Assembly: GCA_015501075.1 (NCBI GenBank)
Contig: JADNYJ010000458.1
Location: forward strand, 1-25,288
Direction: 5' to 3'
DNA length: 25,288 nt
DNA from: Gymnopilus junonius
Taxonomy: Eukaryota > Basidiomycota > Agaricomycetes > Agaricales > Galerinaceae
Under the pieces are notes generated by a model. That model had not been told where the DNA came from and searched no databases. It worked only from the letters and a program-made list of their open reading frames with translations. A program made the translations under genes and the position numbers. Positions 1-11,169 of the stretch are shown one piece after another. The first letter of the stretch is position 1. Every line of letters begins with the position of its first letter.

Positions 1-1
1 T

Positions 2-2583
2 CCTGGGTCTTCCAATGCTCAGAGTACTAGCACATCTACTGTCGTGGAAGATATGCTCTGGGTCGATAGATATCGCCCTCGTAAATTTACAGACCTTTTG
101 GGCAACGAGAGGGTTGCCAGGGACGCTATGACCTGGGTCAAACAATGGGACTACTGTGTGTTTGGAATATCTAAGGGGAAGAAGCGAGCAAGAGACAGCG
201 ACGAGAACATTGATCTACAAGATGAATTACGTCGTCCAATGGAGAAGGTATACTCATGATCATCCTCTTTTGCCAGAACCAAATTGAAGATATTTTCGTG
301 TTTAACAGATTCTTCTGCTGTCAGGACCTCCAGGACTTGGAAAGACAACGCTGGCGCACGTCGTTGCTCGCCAAGCAGGATATGAAGTCATGGAAATCAA
401 TGCCAGGTTAGTAGGTTCCTTCCCTGACTATATTTTTTGTGACATGCACCAATTTCTGCAGTGACGCACGATCTGGTTCTATTGTCGACGACCGAATACG
501 ACCGGCCCTGGAGTCTGGCTATGCTGTTGGCAGCACCAAACCTGTACTCCTCGTTATCGACGAGATTGATGGCGCAACTGGGGCAGGGGATAATGTCTGC
601 ATTTCTTGGATCTTTGACGACTTATTCTCAAATTGACCGAACTTCATCAGACAAATACTTTTGTCCACAAATTGGTTCAGCTCATACAAACAAGATCTCG
701 GAAAAGAGGTAACTTTCACGCGTGTAATGCTTCTCAAACTAGATGCTGAACAAGTTCATAGAGCGTACAGCACGTGGAAGAGACACGCAGAACAAAAGAA
801 CTATCAGGCGGCCAATAATCTGTATTTGCAACGACCATAACGCTTCTTCCTTAGCCAAACTGCGACCCCATGCATACCAAATCCGATTCCATCGACCTGC
901 TGATATCCACCTTGTGAAAAGGCTAAAAGAGATATGCGTTATAGAAGACCTGAAAGCTGATTCCAGGGCATTAAGCACCTTGGTCAGTGCCGCAAAGGGG
1001 GATCTTCGCGGATGCCTTAATGCTTTGCAAGTAAGACCCGATGTTCTATCTCATTGATTACTGAATGTTCTATAGTTCGTGAGACCGCGAGAAGACGTAA
1101 AGAAGCTGATCCGTAAAGCCACCTGGATGAAAGAAAAGTAGTAGTGTCCAATCAGTCTGACAATTTGTTTACCCATTGTCGAAGAACGCGTGAAGACTCG
1201 GAATACCGATGACGAAGAGCGCGATACGTACTCGGTTAAGTGTGAATCGATAACAGTGGGGGAAAGTACTATCGCTACTGAGTTTCTTACCATCTTTTGG
1301 GATAATAATGATAAGGGCTTGATGTCTAGGTGCTTCGGACACTACGCACCCTTCGCCGTCACATGCCATTATCCAGCAGACAAGCATGGAATGGTTGCCA
1401 CATATGACCGTTTACTCAGCCATGTTCTCTGACCGATTTTCGCTCATCAATACCTTCCATATACCCTGGTGCCATCTACCCCCTATTCCAAGAAAAAGGT
1501 GGGAGCGCGTTGAACGCAATCAAACTGATTGGGAGGTTAGTAGTTATTTATTGCTTCTTCGCCAATTTTTCACTGTTGAATTAGCACCTACAAGTGACAA
1601 GAAGTAATGAAGAGATATTCAAAACTTTGTCTCGCTGTCTACGATCAACAGCTGTTCGGTACAGCGGTGATTTTAGGCATCTCTTGAATGCCCGATTCTC
1701 CAGATCGAGTTTGCTCCTTATCTGAATAGGATAGTATCGCCGCCACTCAGACCCGTCAGTTTTCTTCTTGGAATTTCTCCAGATTGCTGCTCACAATTTT
1801 TGTCTTAGGTGAATAGCCAGGTCATCCGAGCGCAGGAGAAGGCCTTAATGAGCCGCCTGGTTGATATCATGTCCACTTTGGAGTTGCGCTTCGTTCAAGA
1901 GAAAGCAGAAGACGGGCAACTAACATATCGTCTCGACCCGTAAGAAACGGGCCCACACGTTTTTCATATACCCTCCTAATTGGAAGTTAAACACAGACCT
2001 ATTGATGTATTCATCACTTATGACGGCAAACGAGCCTCGGATATCGCGGTATCGCGATATGCAGTTCGTAAAATCGTCTCAGCAGAGGTCTGGCTAAATG
2101 GCTTGTACGAGATTCGTACTCACGCTCGTTTCTGAATAGATTGACGCTGTACTGATTGCACGAGACACTGGCGTCGTCGAGAAGGGCAAACGAGGTAAAC
2201 ATGATTTCTTTGGAAAGTCAAGGTATGCGCCATTTTTATCTGGGAATTCAGTCCTGTCATTTATGCGCCTCTCGAGTCGAACCGATACCCTGGACGACGC
2301 TTCTGGCTCTGCTAAGAAGCGTGCAAAGACTGTGGACACACGAGACATCGCTGACATGGTGAAGGGCCTGTACTCTGTCAGTTTTAAGTAACTGGCTTAC
2401 AAGTGACAATTCCTGTAGCCGCCCACGGATTTCTTTGGACGCCCCATAACAGTTGCTTCCGCTAGTACGACAAAAGCCGCGGTGCGCAAAAATGTGGAAA
2501 AAAAGTATCGGGTGGCATATCGATTCCTGGAGGGTAATTCAGCAGCAGTGCGGAAACCCGTCAAAGTGAACATGTTTATTTGA
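2..2583 (+). CDS. CTF18: Ctf18, large subunit of the alternative clamp loader Ctf18-RFC (5'-partial, frame broken in the middle)
   Basis: AAA+ ATPase of the Ctf18-Dcc1-Ctf8-RFC complex, which loads or unloads PCNA in the nucleus and is needed for sister-chromatid cohesion. Visible exons: 2-247, 309-406, 462-594, 651-708, 762-1030, 1076 onward, then 1809-1939, 1997-2087, 2140-2222, 2277-2376 and 2419-2583. The first exon has the RFC box [15 protein letters not shown]. Exon two has Walker [10 protein letters not shown], exon three has Walker B LLVIDEID, and exon five has RPIICICND followed by SLAKLRP, all Ctf18-type. The C-terminal exons ([41 protein letters not shown]) are also typical and end at TGA 2581-2583. 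From TAG-TAG at 1139-1144 to about 1700, conserved pieces such as [41 protein letters not shown] and [13 protein letters not shown] lie in changing frames. The N-terminus is outside the window. Family identity is very sure; whether the gene is functional is not. Confidence 0.9.
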
Positions 2584-3397
2584 CGTCCTTATTGAGTTAG
2601 TCAAACAAGCTAGTGTACTATCATATAAATTATTCAATCGATTCGCTTGCCATTTGCGCCTGTGGCGTAGGGGCTTGAGGATGCCTATCATCATTCCGAG
2701 GTGAACTCCACGAGTCTTACATAACTATATGCAGTAAATCAATTACCTAAATGGTATGCCTGGAGAGCGACTAGATTCCGAACTTCTTCAATCTATCAAC
2801 CCTGCAGGGTCTGCATCCCGTCGACCAGTGGGCGGCTTGTTCCAGAGGGGGAGAGTAAATTTGTGTAGAGAATTTACCTTGATCACTTCCTCAACCTCTA
2901 CTCGGATGACTGTACCTATAATCGAACTTCGTCGCCTTCCAAAATTCCGCCTTGTAACTCCATTCGACGTCCGCTTTACTAATGTGCCGTATTAGTAGGC
3001 TATCAATGCTTTACCCAGACCGTAAATTTCGCAATGTCACTTTGGGCCATAGAGGCGGAACCACTCCTTTATGTCCGAACTGCAACATATCGAAGAGTGA
3101 TTCATTGATTCCAGATTTTGATGATTACTCTTCTAATCTTTAATTAATTGTTGCTGTCTAGCAGCTTGTAGGTCGGATGCCTACCTTGTCGCTCTGGATC
3201 TCCGCCTAGGCTCCCAGTGGCGTATGCCATGTAGCTTTCTTCCTTCTCGAAATTGCCTATCCTTTAACCTCAACTGCGCAACTTATTGCTTGATTTTGTT
3301 TTCGTGCCTGCCTGGCGACTGGGGTATAAAAGCAAGTGCGGAACACTCTCATCCTCCAGACATTTTTACCAGTCTATTTACAAAGCAAAAGTTCAAG
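2584..3397. other. Intergenic region between CTF18 and the hydrophobin gene
   Basis: No gene is supported here. A 79-codon open frame at 2756-2995 has no recognisable motif, and no splice pattern extends it. The right end holds the hydrophobin promoter. Confidence 0.6.
3325..3331 (+). promoter_or_regulatory. TATA box of the hydrophobin gene
   Basis: TATAAAA lies 73 bp upstream of the hydrophobin ATG in the context GGGGTATAAAAGC. A CATCCTCCAGACATT stretch with a likely start of transcription follows about 25-35 bp later. A strong TATA element suits highly expressed hydrophobin genes. The role is inferred from position and consensus only. Confidence 0.6.
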
Positions 3398-3918
3398 ATG
3401 TACGCCTTCAAGCCCCTCATGCTTCTTGCTCTGCCCCTTCTGGCAGTCGCAAGTCCCTTTGTATGTTTTGCAGGTTTGACTTGCGAAATAATATTGAAGC
3501 ATCATTGCGACTAGACTACGAGGACTGGCACTACTCCCTGCAACACTGGTAACGTCCAGTGCTGCGATAAAACAGTACAGGTATGACTAATTCCTAGATA
3601 TCCTTGACAAGTTGAAGTCCTCATACCTTTGAATTTCATTTAGGGTAGTGATCCTAAAACCCTTTCTCTCCTTCAAAAAGTCTTGGGCTCGTTGGACGGT
3701 CTTCTTGACCTCAATTTGTCAGGTTTAATCGGGCTTGACTGCAGCGCCATCGATATTGTTCGCGTGGGTGGTAATTCATGCAGTCTGCAGCCGGTTTGCT
3801 GCGATGGAGCTACCTTCGTATGTGACCCAGACTTTTAATCTTATCGTTTTCTCATATTTTTTTATAGAAGGGAGGCTTGGTCAGCTTGGGCTGCACTCCT
3901 ATTAACATCAACCTCTAA
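3398..3918 (+). CDS. Class I hydrophobin (secreted)
   Basis: Small secreted amphipathic protein that self-assembles at air-water interfaces and coats hyphae and fruiting structures. Four exons (3398-3460, 3515-3580, 3644-3817, 3868-3918) give 117 residues, all joined at GT-AG sites with frame kept. Residues 1-20 form a signal peptide (charged start, then LMLLALPLLAVAS). Eight cysteines follow in the order C-X6-CC-X37-C-X12-C-X5-CC-X13-C, which fits the basidiomycete class I spacing. The mature region before the first cysteine is short, about ten residues rich in Thr and Gly. A TATA box sits 73 bp upstream. The reading frame is intact. No second hydrophobin is present in the window. Confidence 0.95.
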
Positions 3919-4304
3919 GCCGTTCGATTCGATGAGTGTCTGATATGGAGCCATTTGTCTTATGTGCAAGTATTTCTAGAATAAGACAGACCAAGTTTCT
4001 TCTGACTGCTTAGCTACTTGTTATCTTCAAACGTACTTTTCTTCGACTTTACTTTTTTAATTGTGGCATGAGAATTTATTGATGTTTGTTGCACGATGAC
4101 TCGAGTTAATGATTTTGTCCGCTGCCGTGCCGACGTACTCAGCGGTGAGATGAGAGAAGCGGTGTTCCCATACTAGGCAATTAGCACGCTCACGGGACGC
4201 GACACACGTCGAAATCTCCTGCCATGACTCGTGGTAGTAGGTACCGAAGACCACAATCCGAAACTATAAACTGAGGGAACGTTTACATCCCTCTGTCACC
4301 CCCA
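3919..4304. other. Intergenic region, hydrophobin to F-box gene
   Basis: It carries the AT-rich hydrophobin 3' flank and the short upstream region of the F-box gene. No gene or clear TATA box was recognised. Confidence 0.5.
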
Positions 4305-6944
4305 ATGGCTGCACGTAAATCTATGAGGATAGCTGAGCAAAATGGCAATAGATATGCTGCTGCTCAGCTGACACGACAGGCTTCACCCAAGCCAGAGCGT
4401 GCAATGACCGACAAACCTCCACGGAAGAAACAGAAGGTTGCCTTGAAGGCGAAACCAAATTCGTCCGCCCCTGTTGAAGACGATTTTCGAAAGATCAGAG
4501 GTAGACGAGGAGCGCTGAAAACGATGACGGAAATGCCGGTCGACATCTTGCTCGAGATTTTCAGTCAACTTCAACCAGTCGATCTCCTCCATATCTCTAG
4601 GGCCACAAAGGCTCTTCGGGCCATTGTTTTGGAAGAAAGCTCTAAATTCCTATGGGAGCAAGTGCGTAGTCACCGCCCGAGAACTAAATTCTGCTAATGG
4701 ATTTTTGCCACATTATAAGGTGTACAGAAATGTACCTGGACCTGAGAAGCCTCCGGCTTGTCCTCCTGGAATGAGTCCCCTTCACTATACGAACGTTCTC
4801 TATGGTCGTTACTGTCAAGTGGGTGCTAACAAGTTATAATCAAGCCATTCACGTTTAATGCTAATCGCAATCCCTATAGTCCTGCACCTCCACTCCGGCT
4901 CGGGTTGTTCATTGGCATGCGAGAGTGCGATTGTGCTCAAAGTGTGCTCCCAAACAGTACGTCTCAGTAATATTTTCTGCGAGTTCTTCCAATCTAACGG
5001 TATGGCGCATTAGGTTAGTACATACAGCCAAAACGGGGGATATATACCTCATTTGCTCAGCTATGTACTTCAAGTCGAGCCCGACTATGTGTATGACCAT
5101 ATCTTTGATCAGCAAAGTTCTTATTGTCTAAAGGTATTCTAGACGCTGGTTCATATGTACTCAAGGCCCAGTATGAACGGCATGCTCGACTGTACAACGC
5201 AATCCAGGAGGAAAAGGACAGAGCTCAGTACAGAAAGGAAGCCGAAAAGGAGTCCAAGATTCGTTCTAATGTATGGGTGTTTGACATTGACCGTGAAAGC
5301 TGTGCTGACGGTTTTGATATGATTTAGCATGGGCAAAAGCTTCAGTTCTGGGAGAGGAAGATGAAAAGGGCTCGTGTTGGAAACACGCGTTCTATACGCG
5401 ATGGCCGACGTCAAGCGTAAGTTGGACATAACCGCTGTTGTAATAAAGGTGCTAACACTTCTTCTGAATCTAGAATTATTCGAATGATATACAAAGAAGG
5501 TTTAGCAAATTTATTCCCGACCTGACCACACATTCTGAAATTATGTCACTCATAGGTTATGCCCAAGAACTCAGCCGCTGTCGAGTAGAAGACCTTCCAG
5601 GTGTGAAAGTCACGAAAGAACTGACTGACAAAGGTGAGGGATCCTTATTGACGCTTCAGGAACGATGTTTACATTCTTCATAGAATGGGATAAGATCAAG
5701 CACAAAATTCTTCCGGCCCTGGAATATTTACGGCAAGAAAATAAGCGGCGACAGTTGATATCTAGTTATAATTGGCGACTTCGTGATCTTGCCACGAAAG
5801 TCGAATCAACTACGAGTAAAATAATGAAACCGCCTGTGTTTCCTCCAATCTCTCAGTACGCGAGGACTGAGCCATTTCGCAGTCTTATAAAGGATGATAC
5901 CATCAGCAATTCTGACCTCCTTCGGCGCCTGGTAGAACACGAATCACAGATCGCGACAATAGCAACTTCTTGGAAGGATAATACAGACAGGTTTCTGCGT
6001 AAATTGCTCCAGGAATCGAGCAACATAGTGGGATCGGACGTAGACCCTCTTCATCTGGCAGTCACCTTCTTTAAATGTGGATTTTGTGATGACCCAATCA
6101 CTTATCCCCGGATATTGATGCACCGTTGTCTGCGAGACAGGCCGTACGAGAACGAAGAGAACGAGAATAAGGAGGATACTAAAGAAGATAGTAGATCTCA
6201 GGAGGGGGATGATGAAGATGAAGTAGATGAAGAGGATAATGAGTTATCTGCGAACGACGACATGGAAGAAGTGGCACCTGTCACTCCAGAATCTGTATGG
6301 GCAGATATTTCGTCCTGGTATGGCTCAACCTGGGATGAAGTTAATGATCAGATCTTTGTCGATGACGAGGCGACAGGTTTTGCGAAGGCGGTCGTAAAAG
6401 TATGCGGGGAAGATCCCGATACTTTAACATTCTCTGCTATGGAGGAGAAGGACACTAGGCTGGAGTGCGTTCGTTGCACCGCTAAAGCTAAGCAAAAAAC
6501 TCGCAATCGCCTCGTCATGAACTGGAAAATGGCAGTAAGTGTACGCCTTTATTGGTCCAATGGGTCAGCACCAATCATTCGCAGATTCTTCATGACTTGG
6601 AGGTTCACTTTGACGAGACGACGTCTGAGCAGAATTGGAAGTTGCTCACGGACGCAAGCGATTTAGCGAAGGTCAAAGAATCTGAATTGAAGATGAGTGC
6701 AAAATGGAAATTGCCTGATTGCCATTGCGTACATTGTCAGCATAGAATGCCACGGAATAATGTCGAATCCCATCTGTCTGTTTTGTGAGTGGTTTCTAAC
6801 GTTTTACGTGACTGTTCTTACTCCATGACCAACAGCCATCGTGAAAAGCGCCAGGAAGGTCGAGATGGTAATTGGATAAATGATCATATTTACCCAATCC
6901 TGGATATTCCCATGAAAACGCCACCATATTCTGTCAGAATTTAA
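4305..6944 (+). CDS. F-box protein with zinc-finger-like Cys/His clusters and an acidic stretch (one frame break)
   Basis: Probable substrate adaptor of an SCF ubiquitin ligase; the target is unknown. Ten exons: 4305-4661, 4720-4818, 4880-4956, 5028-5270, 5328-5416, 5474-5499, 5556-5633, 5684-6534, 6585-6784 and 6836-6944. The basic N-terminus has PPRKKQKV, a likely nuclear signal. The F-box is at about residues 74-118 (MPVDILLEIFSQLQPVDLL). A CQSC...CSKC pair around residues 150-175 looks like a zinc finger. A helical charged segment follows (YERHARLYNAIQEEKDRAQY). The long exon ends in an acidic run (EGDDEDEVDEEDNE), and CHCVHC plus two His near the C-terminus could be a second zinc site. 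Exon lengths sum to 2129, one short of a whole number of codons. The frame changes at about 5130-5133 (CTAAAGG), so one base appears to be missing. The exon boundary near 5028 is less certain. Length would be about 709 residues. Confidence 0.8.
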
Positions 6945-7227
6945 GCCAGCCTTTTCTCTTTTGCGTAATATACCCATAGTATGCTGAAACTTCTGACATG
7001 AACAAGGTCTTAAAGCGGGCTTGAAAAGGATGGACCTTCCCTTTCAACCTATTGTATGCTATATACTTGCTGCTTCTGCATGATGTACGGAGACTGGTTT
7101 AAATTACAATGCATGCCACCACAAGTACTTGCAAGTTGTAACTTCACTTGAACCCCAACATCATTTCTGAAGTGTGACGGTCCGGAGGTGCATCGACTAC
7201 ACAACACAACCATCAGTATACGATTTC

Positions 7228-8040
7228 TCAGAACTTCAGGGGAAGCACAACGACTGTGGTATCATCGACCCGTCTACCAGGCATTCCTCTGACGAGCTTA
7301 CTGGCAGTTTCTGCCCCGTTATTCCCGCTCAAAGCATCCCATAGGAGGTCCAGCGCGAGATTGACATCGACTTCATGATCCAGTTTGGTAAGCCATTGTT
7401 GCACAGGTTGCACTATAACATCATCCCCAGTTTTCAAGCGTCTGGAATACAAGTCACAAAGCCCATCTGAGCATAGAATAAGCATAGGTGATGTATTAGG
7501 TTCGGGGTCCAGTAAAGTCAAGTTGATACGCTTGACTTCCGCCCGGTTGGAAAGATACGGAGGTGTGAGGTTCCTGGCTAGAAGCTCGGCAACCTTATAG
7601 TTCTTATGGAATCCAGGAGTTGCTAGGGCGAACACGCGTTCAGAGTAAATTGGCGGGAGCTTAAACAAGGTGTCTCCAATAGCCAGATTAATTGAATACA
7701 TATCAGGCGATGCATACACCAGCAAAAGCAAGCTTTAGTACTCACATGTGTTAGAGTGATTAAACCCAGGACTCTACCCTCGTGTACGCATTCTGCTTCA
7801 TTAGGGTGCTCTACCCGAATGCGATTAGCCTCCACTTCATTACCAGCATTATGACGCTTGCTTAGAATCCGGATCTCCCACTGGGCTCCAAGGCTAGTCT
7901 GTACACCGAGCAATAGTAAATTGATCAACAAGGTATGCCAACATATATGAATAGTGCTTACAAGCTTCACAATCTCCAGAATATAAATTGGCGAGGACAA
8001 AAAGGGCCGTGCCTACGATAACAGTGGAACCTGTAAGTCT
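7228..8040 (-). pseudogene. PP2C-type Ser/Thr phosphatase fragment, N-terminally truncated
   Basis: Remnant of a metal-dependent PP2C-family phosphatase (fungal mitochondrial-type lineage likely). Reading on the minus strand, 8040 to about 7970 gives GSTVIVGTALFV and then SGDCEA, matching the GSTA...NLGDC motif. A second piece (GVQTSLGAQWEIRILSKRHN, then EEHPNE-like and GRVLGLI) follows at about 7910-7745. The last piece (AIGDTLFKLPPIYSERVF, LILCSDGLCDLY, DDTTVVVLPLKF) ends at TGA 7230-7228. The segment carrying the first metal-binding Asp (DGH motif) was not found upstream. The two introns between the pieces have good GT donors (GTAAGC, GTGAGT) but no AG acceptor where the frame requires it. 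It is convergent with the F-box gene, 283 bp away. Truncation plus lost acceptors favours a dead gene. Confidence 0.75.
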
Positions 8041-9345
8041 CCCTGAATCCACAAGGGAACTCACAATCAAGAAATACGATACTTATGAGCAAATTCTTTT
8101 CCAAAGCAGGCCTGCAACTGAGTCCGAAAATTGCTATTCTTGGATATCAACTTATCACACGGTGCGAATGCGGAAATTTGGCAATCATCCTGTTTTTGGA
8201 TAACATGGCCCTTCGGGCACACCTGGCCACGTGGCCAATTTTTGTGTATAAGATCCTGTAGCAGTGCAAGCACCAATCCCTGACTCTATCTTTCTCAGTA
8301 AAACTTACAATCAGCACCATTTGCATCCTTTCAAGATCTATGTAAAATGTAAGTTTACTGCTGGCCGCTTGTCGCCAACCTTCGGTTGACTCCTCACGGC
8401 CAGCTGAAGGGTAATTATGTTACTTCTATAGTAAAATATGTAATGCAGAAAATGTTGAAATTTTTGTAAGCTAAAAAATTTGCAGTTCAGATATATAGAA
8501 GAAAGTGAATGCATAGTTCGAGGCCGTGGGAAAGCTCAGACCGACATTGGCGGGAGTCGTTCATTTCGAACTCGACAGAACCCTTTCTATCTATCTATCA
8601 CTCACGTGATAGAGTCGGAGAATAGCGCAATGGATCTAGACTTGGGCCTATTTTTTTTCTTTTGGGGAAGCTTCCTAAAACTGAATTCTCTATTCCACTC
8701 CAAAACCTGGTTCACTGAAAGTGACCAGGCATGAATTCTGGTCGAATACTCTTTAAGCTGAAAATCAGTCAGGTATAGGTTGCCTCCGTTAGGACAAATG
8801 TTATCATGCAAAATTAGGATGAATTGAATTCATCCTAAACTCAACCTATCGCAGGTTGAAAGTTGAAATTCAACCCATCACAGGCTGAGTTTCAACCAAG
8901 TTCACCTTCACAGTGAACCGCCAGTGAAGTTCTTGACTCGTTCACCCAGGAATACGGCAGATCGACAGTAAGCATCAGTTGAAACCGTACAAAGTATCCG
9001 TTAGCATATACGCAACATCTACACATCTCTTCATATGAGTACGCCTTACAATGACTAGGACACATACTTACATGTTCAAGTTGGCCTCTTTGAGGACTCA
9101 GGAAGTTGCACAAGCAATCTGTCATTGTTGTTGGACAATTTACATCTACGCAACCATCATTATTTATGATACCATTGTGCTGAAAATGTTGATCGCTAGT
9201 AACCTTTGAAGTGGGGGATTGGTGAAAACCGCGTCTGCGCCTTGGCCCTGGAATCGCGTTGATTACTCAGCTTAACACGTGATGGAAAGGGTACAAACGC
9301 GGTGTCCTTGTCCAATGGCTCGCTCTCCAGTGTCCACAAGCAATC
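8041..9345. other. Gene-poor region upstream of LSM4
   Basis: No protein gene is supported. Open frames at 8480-8734, 8602-8811 and 8892-9125 show no motif. The central part holds several inverted repeats, listed separately. The right end is presumably the LSM4 promoter. Confidence 0.5.
8595..8918. repeat. Cluster of short inverted repeats (potential hairpins)
   Basis: At least six inverted repeats lie in about 325 bp. They are ctatcac/gtgatag (8595-8612), cctgg-tcact/agtga-ccagg (8706-8729, one bulge), a perfect 12-bp arm palindrome around one base (8814-8838), tcaacc/ggttga (8841-8859), gttgaa/ttcaac (8862-8874) and gttcac/gtgaac (8900-8918). They may be remnants of a small non-autonomous element, but no terminal repeats or target duplication are clear. 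Confidence 0.5.
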
Positions 9346-10132
9346 ATGGTACGTTTGTCTTTTTCTCCTAGTAGAAAGCCGCTAACCGGGCATTAACAGC
9401 TCCCATTATCTCTCCTAACAGCGGCACAGAACAAGCCTATGGTACGTGGTACGTCTCAAACTACTATCGCAAGACAACATCCAAGGTGTCCTGACAATCC
9501 CATTTCCCAACTGGACGCCGTCGTCTCGTCTTTCTTCACATTGTCATATTAGCTTGTCGAGCTCAAGAATGGAGAAACTCTCAACGGCCATCTCGTCAAC
9601 TGCGATAATTTTATGAACATCACGCTGCGAGAAGTATATCAGACGAATCCTGAAGGTGATCGATTCTGGAAATTGAAAGAGTGCTATATTCGTGGGAGCA
9701 CAGTATGTGTATTTTTCTTGACGCAGTCATATGCTTCTATATGTATACCTTTATATTTATATTCTGCTATTCTTGTGCGGATCATCTCATACATATACTG
9801 ACGCTTTTCTTTTATGCAGATCAAATACCTACGCGTTCCCGACCAACTACTAGATGTCGTCAAGGACGAACAAAATAGAGCGCGCGACGCTAACCGAGCA
9901 TCCCGAGGAGGAGCGCATACAGGTGGTGCGTAACTCTCGAACATGTCTCCATAACAAAGTCACTGATGAACGTTACTTTACTATTTGATTTTGAAAGGTC
10001 GTGGACCACCCAGAGGAGGTAAGGAACTTGATCTTGAGTCCAATTAATTGCTGATCCTTTTTATGGGATATAGGTCGTGGAGGAAGAGGCGGCCCTATGC
10101 GTGGAGGACGCGGACGTGGGCGAGGAGCTTGA
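9346..10132 (+). CDS. LSM4: U6 snRNA-associated Sm-like protein LSm4
   Basis: Subunit of the LSm2-8 ring that binds the U6 snRNA 3' end in the nucleus and of the LSm1-7 ring that promotes decapping in the cytoplasm. Exons: 9346-9348 (only the ATG), 9400-9441, 9553-9702, 9820-9925, 9998-10018 and 10074-10132, giving 126 residues with no frame break. The start [14 protein letters not shown] is typical of LSm4. Sm1 is [20 protein letters not shown] and Sm2 is [19 protein letters not shown]. The C-terminus is an RGG tail ([19 protein letters not shown]), expected for LSm4. The donor at 9926 (GTGCGT) was preferred over 9923; both keep frame and differ by one Gly. The ATG-only first coding exon is forced by the in-frame match starting directly at 9400. 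Confidence 0.96.
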
Positions 10133-10902
10133 TGCCGCTCTCGCGATTCCTTGTTATATCACTCAGGCCTTTTTAATTTGTTTTATGAACGTTCTACACG
10201 TCATTGTATTCATCAGCAGTCTCCCAAACCAATTATCTGGTGAGGACGTATAAACTCTTTAAAGCTTAAGGTGAACAGAATGGGAAGTTAGTCACTAAGC
10301 CCACATTAGCAGTATGCCAGATTTAGCAAAGGCTAGAGATGTGGTGCTGTTTTGATCACGGAAGACTCAGAGGTATATTGACCTACAATAACTAATAAAC
10401 ACGTATGTTTTTCTTTCTCTCCCTTTCTGATAGAATAGATAACACATCATGGCTTCATTAATCCTAGGTTTTGTCTGATGTCCTCAAGAACAGCTACCGT
10501 GCCTATCGGATTACGACCTTCCATACCCCTTCACCGTCAGCCTCACATGAAGTTGGAACAAGTTTCGCCTCCATCATCGAGGCGTTCAAGTCATGGGTGA
10601 CCGCTACCAACCCTCTCCGTACTCCATGCCTACTCCTTGATCGCTGCACTTTTGAACAAGCATTGCTGCCGAAGCAGGTATCTCATATCATGATTGACAT
10701 TTATTTCCTCTGACTCTGAGATGATTTTTATTCAACAGGATAGTTTATTGTGTAATATGAGTCTATAGCCTTATTTGTGACTCGATGCTCAGAATGGCTT
10801 CCAAGCCGCTGAAACTCATGTTGAAGCCATAAATCTAGACGGGGCCGTTGACATGATCAGCAGTTTCTGTCACATCTGCTTACAAGTTCTTTTGAAGATT
10901 TT
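10133..10902. other. Intergenic region after LSM4
   Basis: Contains the LSM4 3' flank. An open frame at 10471-10713 followed by a possible GTATCT donor at 10678 has no recognised motif and is not called as a gene. A 20-base string at 10199-10218 recurs at 11114-11133. Confidence 0.4.
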
Positions 10903-11169
10903 TTTTGGGACATTCGGCTTCTAATCTTCCTATTCATGCCTCTCAAAGCTCTCATCGTTTCACGTTCCGTCTGTGAGGAATGGCTTCGTCTCTTTCTTAA
11001 AGCGGACATACCTCTTCCAGGCTGCCGTCTTCTAGATCACCATGGCTCTGTTGCCTTGAGTGTTCAATCGTTTCGAGGTTTCCAAAGGGCAAGGGTCAGA
11101 CCCATTGCTCTAGCGTCATTGTATTCATCAGCAATCTCTCACTCCTCAAAAGTATTTGGCGACGGATGA
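10903..11169 (+). pseudogene. Probable F-box domain remnant
   Basis: The frame reads RLLIFLFMPLKALIVSRSVC followed by EEW, with ADIPLPGCRLLDHH further on. This resembles the second half of agaricomycete F-box domains (LPLKxLIxxRxVCxEWRxL...ADIxxxRRxLLxLY). The LP...EI start of the domain is not convincing upstream. The frame stops at 11167-11169 after an unrelated-looking tail, and no downstream exon was recognised. It could also be a chance match; the similarity is by eye only. Confidence 0.35.

Noticed and set aside
2756..2995. 79-codon open frame between CTF18 and the hydrophobin gene
   Set aside because: No motif, no plausible promoter or splice continuation; length is within chance expectation.
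7988..8203. Plus-strand open frame starting MARTKRA, resembling the start of histone H3
   Set aside because: The likeness is only the first few residues, the rest does not match histone H3, and the region overlaps the PP2C fragment on the other strand.
10471..10713. 80-codon open frame with a possible donor at its end
   Set aside because: No recognisable family, no convincing second exon, and stops close by in the expected continuation.
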